64,000 nucleotides of DNA, taken from contig NC_003281.10 of assembly GCF_000002985.6 (NCBI RefSeq), positions 496,001 to 560,000 of the forward strand. The letters are read 5' to 3'. This DNA comes from Caenorhabditis elegans (Eukaryota > Nematoda > Chromadorea > Rhabditida > Rhabditidae). This document shows positions 31,513 through 44,045 of the stretch, in pieces (within the stretch, counting starts at the first letter, position 1; each line of letters starts with the position of its first letter). Made by a program: the position numbers and the translations under genes. A model generated the notes under the pieces. The model was not told the DNA's origin and did no database searches. It was given only the letters and a program-made list of their open reading frames with translations.

Positions 31513-32624
31513 TTAGGTTGAACCGGAAGTCTTTGTGACTTTTTAAATCGTTTATTTCTCGTAGCCATTTTGAAACTTCCATGGGTATTGAAGGTTCTCC
31601 CTCCGAGGACACGAGCCACATCTGAAAACGACCAGTATTCAGATGGAGCAGTGCCTTGAGAATACGGAGGGTAAAGGAGAACCATCCATCCACGCCTGGC
31701 CAGTTCTTGCAATACTTGTTTCAAGCCGTAGGGACAAGCGTTGTTTTGTTGAAAATGGAGTTGCTTGTCCATCAGGGGTGAACGATTGAAGACTTTCTTC
31801 AGGTTCCGTGGTTAGATAATGTAGAGGCCCCCAGTAATTATTTTGCTATCAGGTAGCAATTCCCTGTAGATGGGGCCGTACACTCCTCACCACATTGAGG
31901 TCATGACTTTTTTGGGGTGATAGTCGGGTTTAGCGGCATCCTGTGGGGTCTCTCCTTCTTCAATTCATTGGGCATGCCTGTGGTTGTTATCGCAGAGAAC
32001 CCACTTCTCGTTTCCAGTGATGAGTCGGCCCAACCATCGATCGGCACCGTGGAGAACGAGGAGGGAAAGGGAACCATCCACTCAAAAATCAAGGTTGGCT
32101 TGTGTCAAGGTGTGAGGTATGAATCCACCCCTAATTTTCTTTATTCCGGGAGCTGCCAAGCCCTGTACGATGTTGGTCTGATAAGACCCAAGTGCGGTTG
32201 ACAGCTCACGACTGGTTTGAAAAGGATTCGTTTTCACGGCTTTCTTCAACGAATCCAAATCCAATTTATGGGGTCTTATAGTCTTCGAGAGAAAAGTCGT
32301 CCTTGTCGAAGGGGTGGAACCAATTGTTTATGATATTATAGTGATGTGCATGTGTATGATAAACATTCTCAAGGAGACTATCTAAATCCTTCATCGTGGT
32401 ATGAAAGAGGAAGAAGTACAGCAAACTATGTCGGAAATGGATGGCACTATTTAAATACATCGTTGGCTAACTAAACTCAGGTCAGAGGGAAGGGATTGGG
32501 GTGTTTTTTAAAATGAAGTTCCTTTACTCGTTGTTATACCCTAGCAACATAGGAACACCAAAGTGCAACTGCGGCGAGCGGTGGAGAAGCAAACCCATTC
32601 ACAAAGACTTCCGGTTCAACCTAA
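31513..32624 (-). mobile_element. Second mariner-family element, different subfamily, inactive
   Basis: Terminal repeats TTAGGTTGAACCGGAAGTCT and the reverse complement (ACTTCCGGTTCAACCTAA), flanked by TA on both sides. 1112 bp, slightly short for mariner, so internal deletion is likely. TIR sequence differs from the element at 7023 after TTAGGTTG. Confidence 0.92.
31516..32460 (-). pseudogene. mariner transposase remnant
   Basis: Minus-strand fragments in order: an N-terminal piece near 32266-32460 (WFHPFDKDDFSLED), an HTH piece near 32082-32264 (DLDSLKKAVKTNPFQTSREL), a core piece with TGNEKWVLC near 31990-32020, and a C-terminal piece 31494-31772 (QQNNACPYGL, YPPYSQGTAPSEYWSF). All three catalytic Asp are replaced (TGN, QNN, PSE). 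Frames do not connect. Confidence 0.88.
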
Positions 32625-34499
32625 TATAATGAATGCTAATATGTGTAATGAGATTAAGAAGACCGCCAAATCTTATTAGCCTTTTCATAGTTTTGTTTTC
32701 CTCTTTTTGTACTTGGTCTTTATCGGTTATAACAGAAATAGACCGAGAATGTAGCTGTGTTCAATAAACACGCATAAGATAACTTTCATGATATAACTTA
32801 TAAGAAAACAGTTAAAAAATTACCAAACGAGATATGAACTATTTAGCAGCAAAATTGCTTAATTTCAAGTTCAAACAAAATAGCGGGGGTAGGAAATATA
32901 TGACCTGATAGACAGGATAAACTTATAGAAAAACATCACTTGCGGATTTATAGATCCTTCAATTGAAAACTCCCAGTTAATTCTATCAATTTTCAATAAT
33001 CTCGGTTTTGTGCATATGTGCATAACGAGATTAAAAAGACCACCGACTAAACATGCTTATTTAATCTCATTTATTTTTTTAAATGAATCTTTGCATTTTT
33101 ATGCAACGAAACCGAACATCAAAGGCTACGGTAGTAGAAAATGTTGTGAGATTGATGTTTTATTTATTAGGTGTGTCATGGAGGTTTCTACGTAGTCACA
33201 AGAAGAAGATATTTGTTTAGATGAAGTTCGGAACCTCATGTCAGGGTAGAATTTCAGGATCCACGAATTTTTTTCCTGCATCAAATCTTTTCAGCTCCAA
33301 AACAGTTATACAGGCTTGCCTGCTAGAGATCACTCAATAGGTATGAGGCAGTTATGTTGTTTGTGTATCTCTACACGCTCACCCTTCTCTACAGGCTCTC
33401 TGTGGGAAAAAAACTGTCAAGGTGTTGTGACGTGGAAATTGTACGTACCAAGTATGCTGATGAACAACCAACTGCAAACCAGCACAGTTGGTTCCTCTTC
33501 ACTTTCGTCATGTCCAACCTTTATGACGTTTATCGGAAGGACGTCGCTATTGATTGGACGTGAAAGAGGTTAACGAGGTTAAAACAATTGTAGTTCCATT
33601 AAGGTCGTATTCTTATTCAGTACACATTAAAAAAAAATTACCCTTTTTTTAATGCTCCCTTATAGAGAAACCGAAAATTTCCAAAAATTTTAGTTTTACA
33701 CTAGAAACTGATGTCAGTACATTTTTTTGCATAACTGTCTAACTTCTCAATAGGACAATTGATATTTTAGACCTTCAGGATTTCAGATCACCGCTGAAAT
33801 ATCAAATTGCTGAAGTAACTTGACATACTTCTCAAAATAGCCATACATATCGTGTTACTTATTTCATGATGACAAATAAATAGTAATGGGATACGTGACT
33901 TGTTGCTGTTAATGTGATCTATTGGGAATTTGAGATAATATTATTACGCGCAAAGTTTGTCGTAGTTTTGAAAAGAAATTTGGTTTTTTTAAAATTAAGA
34001 CTGGGTGGGGGTGCTTAGTAGTCGGATTAAATAAATGCCACGGAGAAGAGATTTGCAAAAATTGTTGAGGTGGTGTAATGACGCACCAAGCTTCTGGACT
34101 TGACAGGCCACAGCTTTTAATAATTTAATCATATACCTACTTTTTGTTGTCACACAAAAATCAACGACCATGTTAGCTATAAATAAATACAATTAGTTGC
34201 TTAGCTAGATAAATTTAATAAAACCTTGTAATAGCTTGGATTAAATAATGTGCGTTTTGACATTTCCATTACTCATTCTCAACTGGAACTTTGGTTTTCT
34301 TTGGGAATTGACTTAAGCTGATTACAATTGAAGAAATACGTCATTTGTAAGGAATTTATTGGATTTTCAAGTTTTATGAGAACAAAAACCTACGGAGTTA
34401 TAGATATGTAGGGGTTAGGGGACTGTTATCAGTTTATCAGTATACCAGTTTTTAATTTTGGAAAAATAAAGTCTATGAACTAAACATTAAGAACATAGA

Positions 34500-34680
34500 T
34501 TTTTCGCCGTTTGACAAATCAGCAAATTCGATTTGCCAGAAATTTCAATTCCGGTAATTTGCCGGTTTGCCGATTTGCCGGAAATTTTCAATTACGGTAA
34601 TTTGCCGGTTTGCCGATTTGCCGGAAATTTCAATTCTGGAAATTTGCCGGTTTGCCGGAAATTTTCAATTACTTTTCTAT
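34500..34680. repeat. GCCGATTTGCC palindromic array
   Basis: Three or four units of TTTGCCGATTTGCCGGAAAT followed by TTTCAATTCCGGTAA. Confidence 0.8.
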
Positions 34681-35813
34681 TCTAAAAAGTAATGTTTCTA
34701 CGCTATTTTTGCACGCACCTCTTCATAAATTATGTATGAAACCTTGTAACGTCACAAGAGAAGACACCCGTGATCTAGAAAGTTGCGAGCTAGATATTTA
34801 GGAATTTTTGGAAAATTTGATCTTAAAAATAACTGCCAAAACAGAAAAATGCAGAAAGGTAACTAATTAGATCTCCTAGATTTTTATTTTAGAGATTTTC
34901 AATTGACATGAATACTATTAATAACCAAAAAAATATATATATGAAGGGCATTCCTGAAACATGCAAACTAGCAGAATAATGTTCAAAACCGCAAGAATAA
35001 TGACAAGCACCGCTGCTGCTTTATATCATGACATCGCTGATAAGATTAATTCGTTTCGAGAACTGGTAACCCGCTTACATTGTGTTATACACAGATTGTT
35101 GATGAGCTCGGACTTTGGATTTTCATCTCGAACACAACAAAACACAACATTTCGAGAAGTATTATTTACAGTTTGTTTCAAAAACTGATAAGGATGATAA
35201 GAAATCATCATAAAATAGTTTTAACACCGAATCTTGCATTAGTCACGAACAATGTTCAAAAAGACGTTAAAATTTAAAAACTGACTTACTTTGACGGCGA
35301 AATCTGCAAGCGCCTCCCTCTCTTTACACTGCTTCCGACGGAGAAAAAGGGGTCGAGAACCTCGGTGAGAATGACCAGGATTAGAAAAAAGCGGAGAGAA
35401 AAAAGACGAGATCTCCCGTAGTTTGATGAGGAGAAGTTATAACGTTCCGGGAGCAGAGAGGCTCATGCGATGTTGAGTCCGGTTTCTCTACGCTGGAATA
35501 GGGCCAACACTGTAAGGGGTGAGCTATTAGAGGATGTTCAAGAGCAATTCGTTGTCACTTTTTAACTAGAAATATCAGAATGAGGGAGATATCAGAGAAA
35601 ATGGCGAGCCCGTTTTAGAACTTGTAGACAGTTCAGTAGTTGACTTTTGGAGCATCGGGACAGGGATTTCAAAAGTTTGGTGGGATCGAACAGCCTTCGA
35701 TCCAGTAGAAGATATCGAAATTTATAGGAAAGTCCTTAAAACCTATTTATAAGTTGGTCGTTGTTGAAGATACTATCACGAACATTCGAGAACCACGGAC
35801 CACGGGTCTGGAC

Positions 35814-35922
35814 CAGGGCTTTGCGGCAACCGAAATCTTTGGCAACCAGCAATTGCCGAAGTAGCCGAACGCTGAAAATTTCGGCAACCGGCAACTAGAT
35901 TGCCGGTGGCCGCACAGCCCTG
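35814..35922. mobile_element. Short hAT-like MITE
   Basis: CAGGGCTTTGCGGCAACCG at one end and GGTGGCCGCACAGCCCTG at the other, inverted, with CGGCAACCGGCAA inside. The flanking 8 bp do not match. 109 bp. Confidence 0.6.
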
Positions 35923-37224
35923 GGGCGCAGACCGAAAGTGAGGCATAAACAATTTTCGAGATGATAACCTTCTGAACCACTATTTATCAAGTTACAAACT
36001 CTTGAACTTCATGCATTCACAAAAACGTTAGGTTTCCTGTTTCAAGAAAATGCCGACAAACAATTTTGTGTAAAACACAACAAGAGAAACGTTCGGCGCC
36101 TGTCTTTCTCCCGGCGGTCTACGCCAACTGACTAAATTGTTGCGAAAAAAGAAAATATAGACGATTGAGCAGAGTTCAGACATTGAATCATCTTTTTGCC
36201 AATTGGGATTTTGCAACAAGAACTTTGATTTCACATCTTAATCCGGAATAAGAAAATGTCTTCAAGCAAATTTTTCTGATACATAGTGACATGGAATTTG
36301 TAACGGATTCTAAAACGGATTTCAAAGCGGAAATAGAAGTGGAAACCCATTTTGATTTTAATAATATGACATGACTTTTTTGGATTATTGGGATTAAGAC
36401 AGCAATATGATATTTATGAAAATAGTGATGTTATGTAGGTTTCACTTTTGATCACAATGAAATCATAGGTTATATAGAAGCCTGATAAAATGAATAAGCA
36501 GATTCTATCACTCATGGACTACCGCCGTTCAAGTCTATGATGACAGACGCTGGTGAGCTCGATACTTCAGTAGTCAGTAACAATTTTGAGCAGGACTCTG
36601 GTAGGCCATTGGGTACTTCAGATCATCGTAGCGGTCTGATTCACTCAACCTTCACACAGAATAAGGATCGGCTCTAATTGAAGATCTGGAGTAGGTGCCA
36701 GTGTTCTAGCATTCTTTTAATAGGCGAGCATTATTAGAGTTTTCCGCTCTTGCTCCTCAAAGTAGACCCTAATTTTTTCAACTTGTTGACACAATTTTTC
36801 TTTTTCAAACACTTCTCTGCAAAAATATATCAATTTCCAACAATCGTTGGTAATAATAACTATAACCTAATTGGTTACATAAATCTCTTCTCCATGAAGG
36901 CACTCACAGGACCCAAATTGAAGTTGTTTGTAAAACAAAAACACGGGACCAAATATCGGATTCAATCACTGTCATTTGACTAGCGCGCCCTGTGGGTCCA
37001 GCTAGTAGAGGTGGGCCTGGGCGAGTCACCGTTAAGGAGTAGGTTCTCGACTTCGCCTCAAATGTGCGTGTCTCGCACCGCAGGTCTACGGTCTGCGTTG
37101 CTTCCTGTACCAGATATTAATTTCATATTTAAGCGATAAGGCTGTTGGGATAGTCAAAGAAGGTTGCCAGAGGCAAGAATGATTCAAAACAATTGCACTT
37201 GGCCCCCGACTTCTGGGTCTAAAA

Positions 37225-37420
37225 CTAATTTTTCTGAAACTACCGTAACCCTACAGTATTCCTACCGTACCACTATTGTACCACTACAATACCCTGACTA
37301 TATCCCTACATTAACCCGAACTCACTATCCCTCCAGAAACCAAAACTTCAGAGACTACAAAGACTACATAGACTACAAACTATGGACACACAGAATAAGC
37401 GCTTTATATATAGTAAATGA
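37225..37420. repeat. Dispersed repeat with CTACAGTA and GACTACAAAGACTACATAGA blocks
   Basis: The right part (ACTACAAACTATGGACACAC, GCGCTTTATATATAGTAAAT) is an inverted copy of 56175-56275. The left part resembles the intronic CTACAGTA repeat at 23965. Confidence 0.7.
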
Positions 37421-37859
37421 TTTGAGTCTTCTGAAACTTCAAAGCGTCATAACTTTGCTCATAGCAGGAGTTGACACAAGAAAATGATATTTTTGAAATT
37501 GGCGTGAAAAGGAAAATATTATAGAACTTTGAATTTTTAAAATAATTCTCATTAAACATCGCTAGCTTGGAATAATATCAGATTAACTAATCCAGTTTCT
37601 TTTCACCGAATTTTGAGTTGTTGTTGTTGAGCACTGGATTAGCGAGACCAAACACTGAGGGAACTTTGAAAGCAAAAAGAAAAAACGGAAAGAAAGTGGA
37701 ATGTTGCAAAAATGTGTATCTTTTCATGCGTTTAAACGGATTTGGGCAGCGTCACGTAGGGAGAATAACGCTTTTTTTTGAGACCTCCTGCATTGTGGGG
37801 GACTAGAACTTCAAAAACGTTGTAAGGAGCACTTTGTGAAAAATGAAAAAAAAAAAGGA

Positions 37860-37930
37860 TTGGGCTTACGCTTAGGCTTAAGCTTAGGCTGAGGCTTGGG
37901 CTTAAGATTGGGCTTAGGCTTACGCTTCTG
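37860..37930. repeat. Interstitial telomere-like repeat (imperfect TTAGGC)
   Basis: TGGGCTTACGCTTAGGCTTA, AGCTTAGGCTGAGGCTTGGG and TTGGGCTTAGGCTTACGCTT: about eleven degenerate GGCTTA units. Confidence 0.75.
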
Positions 37931-38204
37931 ATGTTGTTGTGAAAATTCATTTTTGAAAAAGGAAAACAATAACCATTTTTGCAAGCCAGTATAAACATTT
38001 TTGGCTCCCACGCCGCACAAGTTGTAAACATTTAACAGCTAGAAAACAGGGTCCAATTTCATTGAGTAGTGTAATTTAAACCAAACGTAAACAGGATCGA
38101 ATTTTCGCAGAAATTAATGTTACGTCATCAAATTAATGAAAAAAAGCCATTTTGACTATCAAATGAGGGGAAAAGGGTTCAGTGAGCTTTTGACATTAAT
38201 TAAT

Positions 38205-38665
38205 TTGGTTTTTTCCCGGCAAACGGCAAATCGGCAAATCCAAAAATTGCCAGAACTGAAATTTTTCGGCAATTTGCCGATTTGTCGAAAATGTTCAGCA
38301 TTTTGCCGGAACTGAAAATTTACGGCTAATCGGCAAACCGGCAATTTGACAATTGACCGAATTTGCCGGAAAAACGGCAATTGTCGAAAATGTTCAGCAA
38401 TTGAAAATTACCGGTAAATTGGCAAATTTTTTTGAACTGAATAATTCCGGCAAATTGGCAACTTGCCGGAAAAACTGCAATTGCCGAAAATTTTCAGCAA
38501 TTGGAAATTTCCGGCAAATCGACACATCGGCAAATTGCCAGAACTAAAATTCCCCGGAAATCGACAAACCGGCAATTTGCCGATTTTTCAGCAATTGAAA
38601 ATTTCCGGCAAACCGGCAATATGCCGATTTGCCAAATTTGACGAACGGCAATTGCCGCTGCCACT
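38205..38665. repeat. GCCGATTTGCC palindromic array
   Basis: Long run of CGGCAAATCGGCAAAT, GGCAATTTGCCGATTT and GAAAATTTCCGGCAAACC blocks, ending CGAACGGCAATTGCCGCTGCC. Confidence 0.85.
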
Positions 38666-39381
38666 AGGCTGTACTAACATTTCTAAGTTTTGCCCCATTC
38701 TTGGTTGGTCAAAGTTCAATTTTTGATTGGATTATTGCCACATATGTGGCCACATCAAAAATGGAAAAACAATTTTTGAACGGGTTTTTCATTTGAGAAA
38801 TTTGGACTTTTAATTTTTAGTTATAAAAAAAACTCATTGTTCGTAGCAAGTTGCACAAAATATTACGAACGATCATCACACGTGCCTACATTATGCCTAC
38901 CTTAGTTTGCCTGCCTACGTGCCAGCCTGCTTGCCCATATGCTTACCTTTTGCCTTCCTCAAACCTACTGCCTACGCGCCTGCTTGTATTGCGAAGCCTA
39001 CGCGACTGGGGAGCTTAAAGCGTACGGAGTGTCGTTGCAAAGTTTATTAGTTTTAGAAAAGTTGTTTTATGTTCAGATTTCAACTTTTTTTGCACAATTT
39101 TGTAGGGAATTCTAGTCAACTAATAATTTCCTGAAGGTTTTTTGTATTTTTCAAAGAAATAATTTCTTCTCTATTCAATAGCATTTTTTATTGTTCATTT
39201 TCCCCTATTTTCTACATAAAAACCCCATTTTTCCATTCAATTTTTCATATAAAAACGCAGGGTTTTCCCTTTTGCTCCCTCGCCACCCTCTCTATTTTCA
39301 ACACTCTCTTCACCCCCTGCTCTTCCAATCTCTGATACCCCCCATGTTTTCTAAGCGCCCTCCGGACGGCATATTTCCGTG

Positions 39382-39465
39382 CCGTCGATAGCTCAGTTGG
39401 TAGAGCGGAGGACTGTAGAGTTAGCAGGTATCCTTAGGTCACTGGTTCGAATCCGGTTCGACGGA
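39382..39465 (+). tRNA. tRNA-Tyr (GTA) with an 11-nt intron
   Basis: Acceptor stem CCGTCGA (39382-39388) pairs with TCGACGG, followed by discriminator A at 39465. A box TAGCTCAGTTGG and B box GGTTCGAATCC are intact. The anticodon loop reads CTGTAG..A with anticodon GTA at 39415-39417. An intron AGTTAGCAGGT (39419-39429) lies one base 3' of the anticodon, the canonical position for eukaryotic tRNA-Tyr. A T-run (TTTCTTTTTT) just downstream serves as Pol III terminator. Confidence 0.97.
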
Positions 39466-40060
39466 TTTCTTTTTTATTTTTTTCAATTCATAGTATTCAT
39501 TAAAATTTATTAGATTCAGTGATAAGCTACACTTTTTAACGTGTCAATCCAAAATGTTCACCCGGTTTTTGTGCGTTTTTGTGCTCTGAAGAGTGGTTAG
39601 TGATAAGCCGCCTGAATAACCTCTTCCGTTTCATATTCCTCCACCCTTCCGACATGCCAATTATCGATTCTGTGCTCTTCAGCTGTCTGACGTCTCCGTT
39701 GTTTTTGCAGTGTCTAACAGGCTTAGAGACGCGGCAAAATATACGTATTCCCACAAAAAACAAACATGACCTTTTCTAAATTTTTTTTTTTGATTTGGAA
39801 ATTTTTCGTAATTTTCAATTTTCCTTCCCCCATTTGACGGCTCTAATTCCGTGTTAACAATCCGCTTAACTCTTTAGTTTTTGTCACCTTATCAGTTTGA
39901 CACTGATCAGGTTATGAGAATCACCCGACACCCTCTCTTGGTTACCCCCTGAAAGAAGGATTACGTTTTGAGATGAGGGTGACAATTGTGATAAGTTATT
40001 TTTGAACTGATAATATTTTTTTTGTAGTCGTCGGTCATTTTTTCTCGTAACTGGACACTG

Positions 40061-40220
40061 ATATTACGAAACCATCAGTTCATGAGAATGCCTACCTTCT
40101 GGCGCGAAAATAGCGGCAACAGAGAGAACAAGCGACGACGAGAGATTTAGGTGCCTTCGCTACGAGATATTCCCGCGTCAAAACGGTAGGCATTCTCATG
40201 ATCTCATGGTTTCTTAATAT
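40061..40220. mobile_element. Palindromic MITE (36-bp arms)
   Basis: Left arm (40061-40096, starting ATATTACGAAACCATCAG) and right arm (40185-40220, ending CTCATGGTTTCTTAATAT) are inverted copies with about three mismatches. They share GAAACCAT and TCATGAGAATGCCTACC. A GC-rich centre with GGCGCG separates them. Confidence 0.75.
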
Positions 40221-40439
40221 TGCTTTCCTTTAAAATTTAATCATGAGAAATTCATGGAAAAAATTACTTCCACTTTCAAATTAGACTTACTTACTTTGAC
40301 AGCCTATATCTCGGCTTATTTTGAAGATATGAACAAGTTTTTAATTAAAAAGTTAAAGAAAACATTGCAATTGTCGGGTTTTACCCGTTTTCTCTTTTAT
40401 TTTTCCCTCAACGCAAGCTCTTTTGTCATTTTGACACGC

Positions 40440-40840
40440 CAAAACCTCTGATTTCCTGCTCAACAAGTTTCGCGCCTTGCGATCTTGTTGACGCACTTTC
40501 GGTGCCTTGCGCACACGGCGATGCGAATCCGAGATTTCTCAGCACTTCTCCCGCAAGAACGGGTGCAAGCCGGTCGATGCCGTAAGGCTCGCCGTTTCTC
40601 ATAGGTTTTAAGGTTTCAATTGTTACAAGTTTAAGGTTTTTATTGTTTTTATTTAAGGTTTAGGGTTCAGTTGAGGAGTTTTCTCCTTGTTTTCATTCAT
40701 TTGGTCTCGGTTTGAGAATTATTCTCAAGTTTTGCATTGTTTAAAGCGAGTTTTTTTCAATAAATAGACTCGTGGAATCTAAAATAGTCTTCTGTTTATT
40801 CTTGCCTTGCATTCTCGTTTCAGATTTTACAGCTCGGGAA
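40440..40840. other. Possible solo LTR or transposon fragment
   Basis: An unusually GC-rich segment (CACACGGCGATGCGAATCCG, AACGGGTGCAAGCCGGTCGA) followed by TTTCAATAAATAGACTCGTG, which contains AATAAA. The GC-rich body, poly(A) signal and abrupt edges recall an LTR with U3-R-U5, but I cannot define TG..CA ends or a target duplication. Confidence 0.25.
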
Positions 40841-40864
40841 GTTTTATACTTCTCCGACTCAATA

Positions 40865-41260
40865 TTTTGCAACATGGCAACTTTTTGATAACTCTAACGG
40901 TAACTGAGAAATAAGCTATCAAACTTAGGGATGTTCCCATTGTCGATGCACCATGTCTACTAACGTTGATAGCTAAAAAAAAAGTGGTTAACTTTTTGTT
41001 AGTTGACATTTCTCAAAAACAAAATCAACTGAAATACGAGCTATCAAAATGCGGGCCAATTTCACTTTGATGCACCATGTTCACTTAGTTTCATACCACA
41101 TATTCTGGCTAATGTGGTTGTCAGTATATGTATAACTGCAATATTATGAGATTTTGTTGCCAGTTGATAATTTTTTGATAGAATATAGGGCAACCAAGAT
41201 ATCAAATTTACTTGAAATTCCTAGCGTCGATGCACCATGTTCACTAACTCCAGTTTTCGT
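40865..41260. repeat. Degenerate ~140-bp tandem repeat
   Basis: GATGCACCATGT(C/T)(T/C)AC recurs near 40945, 41075 and 41230, each preceded by a ACTTTTTGATA or AGCTATCAAA type stretch, giving about three diverged units. Confidence 0.5.
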
Positions 41261-41514
41261 AAGTTTTCATAAATTTTGGAAAGTGTTTATTCTTTGAATT
41301 CTGATAATAGACTAACTTTTTCATAATTCCCGACAGTTTGAGACAGTTTCACAGAATTGACCAAAAATTGACCCGAATTCGAGCGGAAGTATTAAAACCG
41401 CTGATATAATTCTTTTCTAATACTTCTGATGCGTTAAAGTTCGAGTCTAGAAGTCATCTTCTTATCAGAAGTATCTAGACTAACTAACTGAGCACATTTT
41501 GAACTAGAATAGTT

Positions 41515-41745
41515 TTTCCGTAAATCTACAAATGTTTTCCCTCGTAGATTGACATGATATTTCGTAAATCTTCACAAAAACTCGTAAGTCTACACACCAA
41601 AGTCACGTAACACTAAATTAAGCAATATTTTGTAAATCTACCATCTACTTTGTAAATCTACACACAAATTCCTTAAACCTGCATACTTTTTCCGTAAATC
41701 CACAACTATGTTCCCTCGTAAATCTGTATAATGCCCTCGCAGTTT
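41515..41745. repeat. CGTAAATCTACA motif array
   Basis: Interspersed CCGTAAATCTACAAAT, TCGTAAATCTTCACAAAA, CTCGTAAGTCTACACACC and similar. The same motif recurs at 42150-42295 and 42585-42665, and densely at 59340-62000. Confidence 0.75.
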
Positions 41746-42825
41746 CAATCAGCTTTTCTCAGTTAGTTTTTGATTTTATTCTTTGATCAAATAACAGTCA
41801 AATTTTTCAGAAGTCATCACTTGCACACGAGTTTTGTAAATGACTTTTCTTATTATTTTCCGGTAACTAAATGTGTCAATCAGTTCCTTCCGTGTCATCC
41901 TCTCCAAGTTTTTTTTTTAATTTTCTGTCGGTAGTTTGACCCCCATGTGCATACTTTGTGCATTTGATTTTCAAAGGAAATGTTTTATCAAAAACTTTTT
42001 TTTGTTTGAACTTTTCTGAAAATTGATGTCATTTTAGAGATAGGCGTCTGTGCAAATGTCGATTCTAAATTGTTTTGCAAAATTAAAAATAGTTTCAATT
42101 TCGAGAGAATGTTCTAAGTTTTCACTAAAATTAGTAGCATTCGAATCGTATTTATTCGTAAATCTACACGATTTTTTGTAAGTCTCCATCATTTTCAGTC
42201 TTAAAAATTTTCAAGCCAATGCACATTTGTACTTTAGTGACAGACCTAGTCGTATATTTACATCAAACTCCGTAAATCTACACCAATTTTTCAACATTTT
42301 TTTTGCAGAATCCTAGGCTCGAACTTATGTCAATTGTTTTTTTTTCAAAAATTACTAAAAAATTTGAATCAAACTCAATTTAAAAAATTCAAAATTCGAA
42401 AAATTTAAATTTAAAAAAAAGTTGCAAAAATTCCCAGTTCAGTTGGAAAAATAAATCTTTAAAAATTGAATTTTGTTTAGTTTTTTTCAAACAAAAAGTG
42501 CCATTATTCCGAAAATATGTAAAAAATTTGTCGCAGAAATCAGTGAAAATTTGATAAAAAATCCAGTTTTCCAATTTATCGTCGATCTAAAGCACCCCGT
42601 AAACCTACAAAAGGAAATCCACACACGTAAATCCACACTTGTAAATCTACACAAAACTCCGTGCATTTTTAAATATATTCCAAAGATCAATTTTAGTCAA
42701 ATCAGATTTCCAGTAGAGGTTCCAGTGCAGCTGACGGTTCGTTCTTTCATTAATTAATCTAATAATCAAATAAACATTTTAAAAAAGTTAAAAAATAAAC
42801 ACCAAAGTTTCCGAAAATTTAAATT

Positions 42826-42998
42826 ATAGCTTTAAAAATCCCTACATCACAATTATTTTTGCTCTCGTGTCGTCATTATTAGCTATTTATTTCTATCAAA
42901 TACGCCCCGGGTGCACAGCTAAACCAAAAAACCAATAAAAATTGCCGAGTTTATCTAAACGAAAATCGTTTAAAAACCACTATTTGTTTTTGAATTTG
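42826..42998. repeat. 173-bp exact direct duplicate, copy 1
   Basis: By eye identical to 44629-44801 over its full length, including CAAATACGCCCCGGGTGCAC and AACGAAAATCGTTT (a short hairpin). The flanks are unrelated. Confidence 0.9.
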
Positions 42999-43943
42999 AA
43001 AAAAAAAATTTGAAGTTTTTGAGAAAAATGTAACTAAAAATTTACAAAATTTATGTCGCAAATATCCGAAAATTGAAATTTTTACACTAAAATCGCAGTT
43101 TCTAGTACTTTGAATAAAGTAGGAAATCTAATGCAAATTCGAAATAAAAAAAGGCATTTTGTTCAAAAATCGCAAGATTTCTGTGGAAAAAGCATTTTCG
43201 GGCAAGTCTCAGTTTATTGTACCTTTTATGTCCGAAAATGGACCGAGACAAGAAAAAGCAATAATATGCTCCGCCCATACATTGGCTAATTTTCGCAGTA
43301 TTTCTACAGAATACGAAACTTTGGTACTTTACAAAAAATTTCTTTCAATTATTTTTGAATTTTTTCGCAAAAATAATTTTTGCTATTTTAGTTGAATTAT
43401 CATTTTTGGTTAGGGAAATTTATGTCAGGAAATCCCCTAAAAATTTAAAATTTAAATTTAAAAAAATTAAAGAAAAATTAATGTTTTTTTCAAAATTAAC
43501 AATGTTTTTAAACTAAAAAAATTAAAGTTTCTAAAACGCAAAATCTGAGTTTTTCTACGAAATTTTGAACTTCTATAAATAAAAATTAATTTTTTTTGTT
43601 GAAAAATCTCATTATGAAACTAGGTCTTTTGGAACTTTAGTGCAATGAAACAAACTTAAAGATTGTAATCTCTCAACTCAACCTTTGATAGTTGATAATA
43701 ATTTATTTACCTTCACTATACATATTTCTGCAAGCTCAAAAATTTCAATGACACAGAAAAGGGCACAATTCTATCTGAATTACGTCGAAATGTATTTTCT
43801 TGGAAGTTTTTAGGGTAATCGAGGTGAATATAAACGCCTTGTTCGCCGAAATCATCAACTTTCTTTCTCGTTTTCCCCACACGAAAATTGATATGCTGAT
43901 ACTTTGATTCTTCTTTTTGCATTTGGTCACTTCCCATTCAAAT

Positions 43944-44045
43944 AGCTATGCAAATACATATATGTGTATGTTTATAGAGTCTGTAAAATTGATAATAGTT
44001 AAAAGGACAATTGATATTTTGATATTGTGTTTTGGTAGGCATTTT
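43944..44045. repeat. Diverged duplicate of 44440-44545
   Basis: TATGCAAATACATATATGTG, GTCTGTAAAATTGATAATAG and CAATTGATATTTTGATATTG align with 44440-44545 with scattered changes. Confidence 0.7.

Larger units (their letters stand above)
32627..39381. other. Gene-poor region
   Basis: Nearly 7 kb in which I cannot support a protein gene. It holds GCCGATT-type repeats (34500, 35814, 38205), a CTACAGTA-family repeat (37225-37420), and TTAGGC-like repeats (37860-37930). An open frame at 33316-33573 looks faintly protein-like (QHSWFLFTFVMSNLYDVYRK) but lacks splice support. GCCTAC-rich low-complexity sequence lies at 38880-39000. Confidence 0.5.

Noticed and set aside
33316..33573. Open frame with protein-like stretch QHSWFLFTFVMSNLYDVYRK
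   Set aside because: Two frames overlap, neither has supporting splice sites or a recognised domain; possibly a decayed gene fragment, but unsupported.
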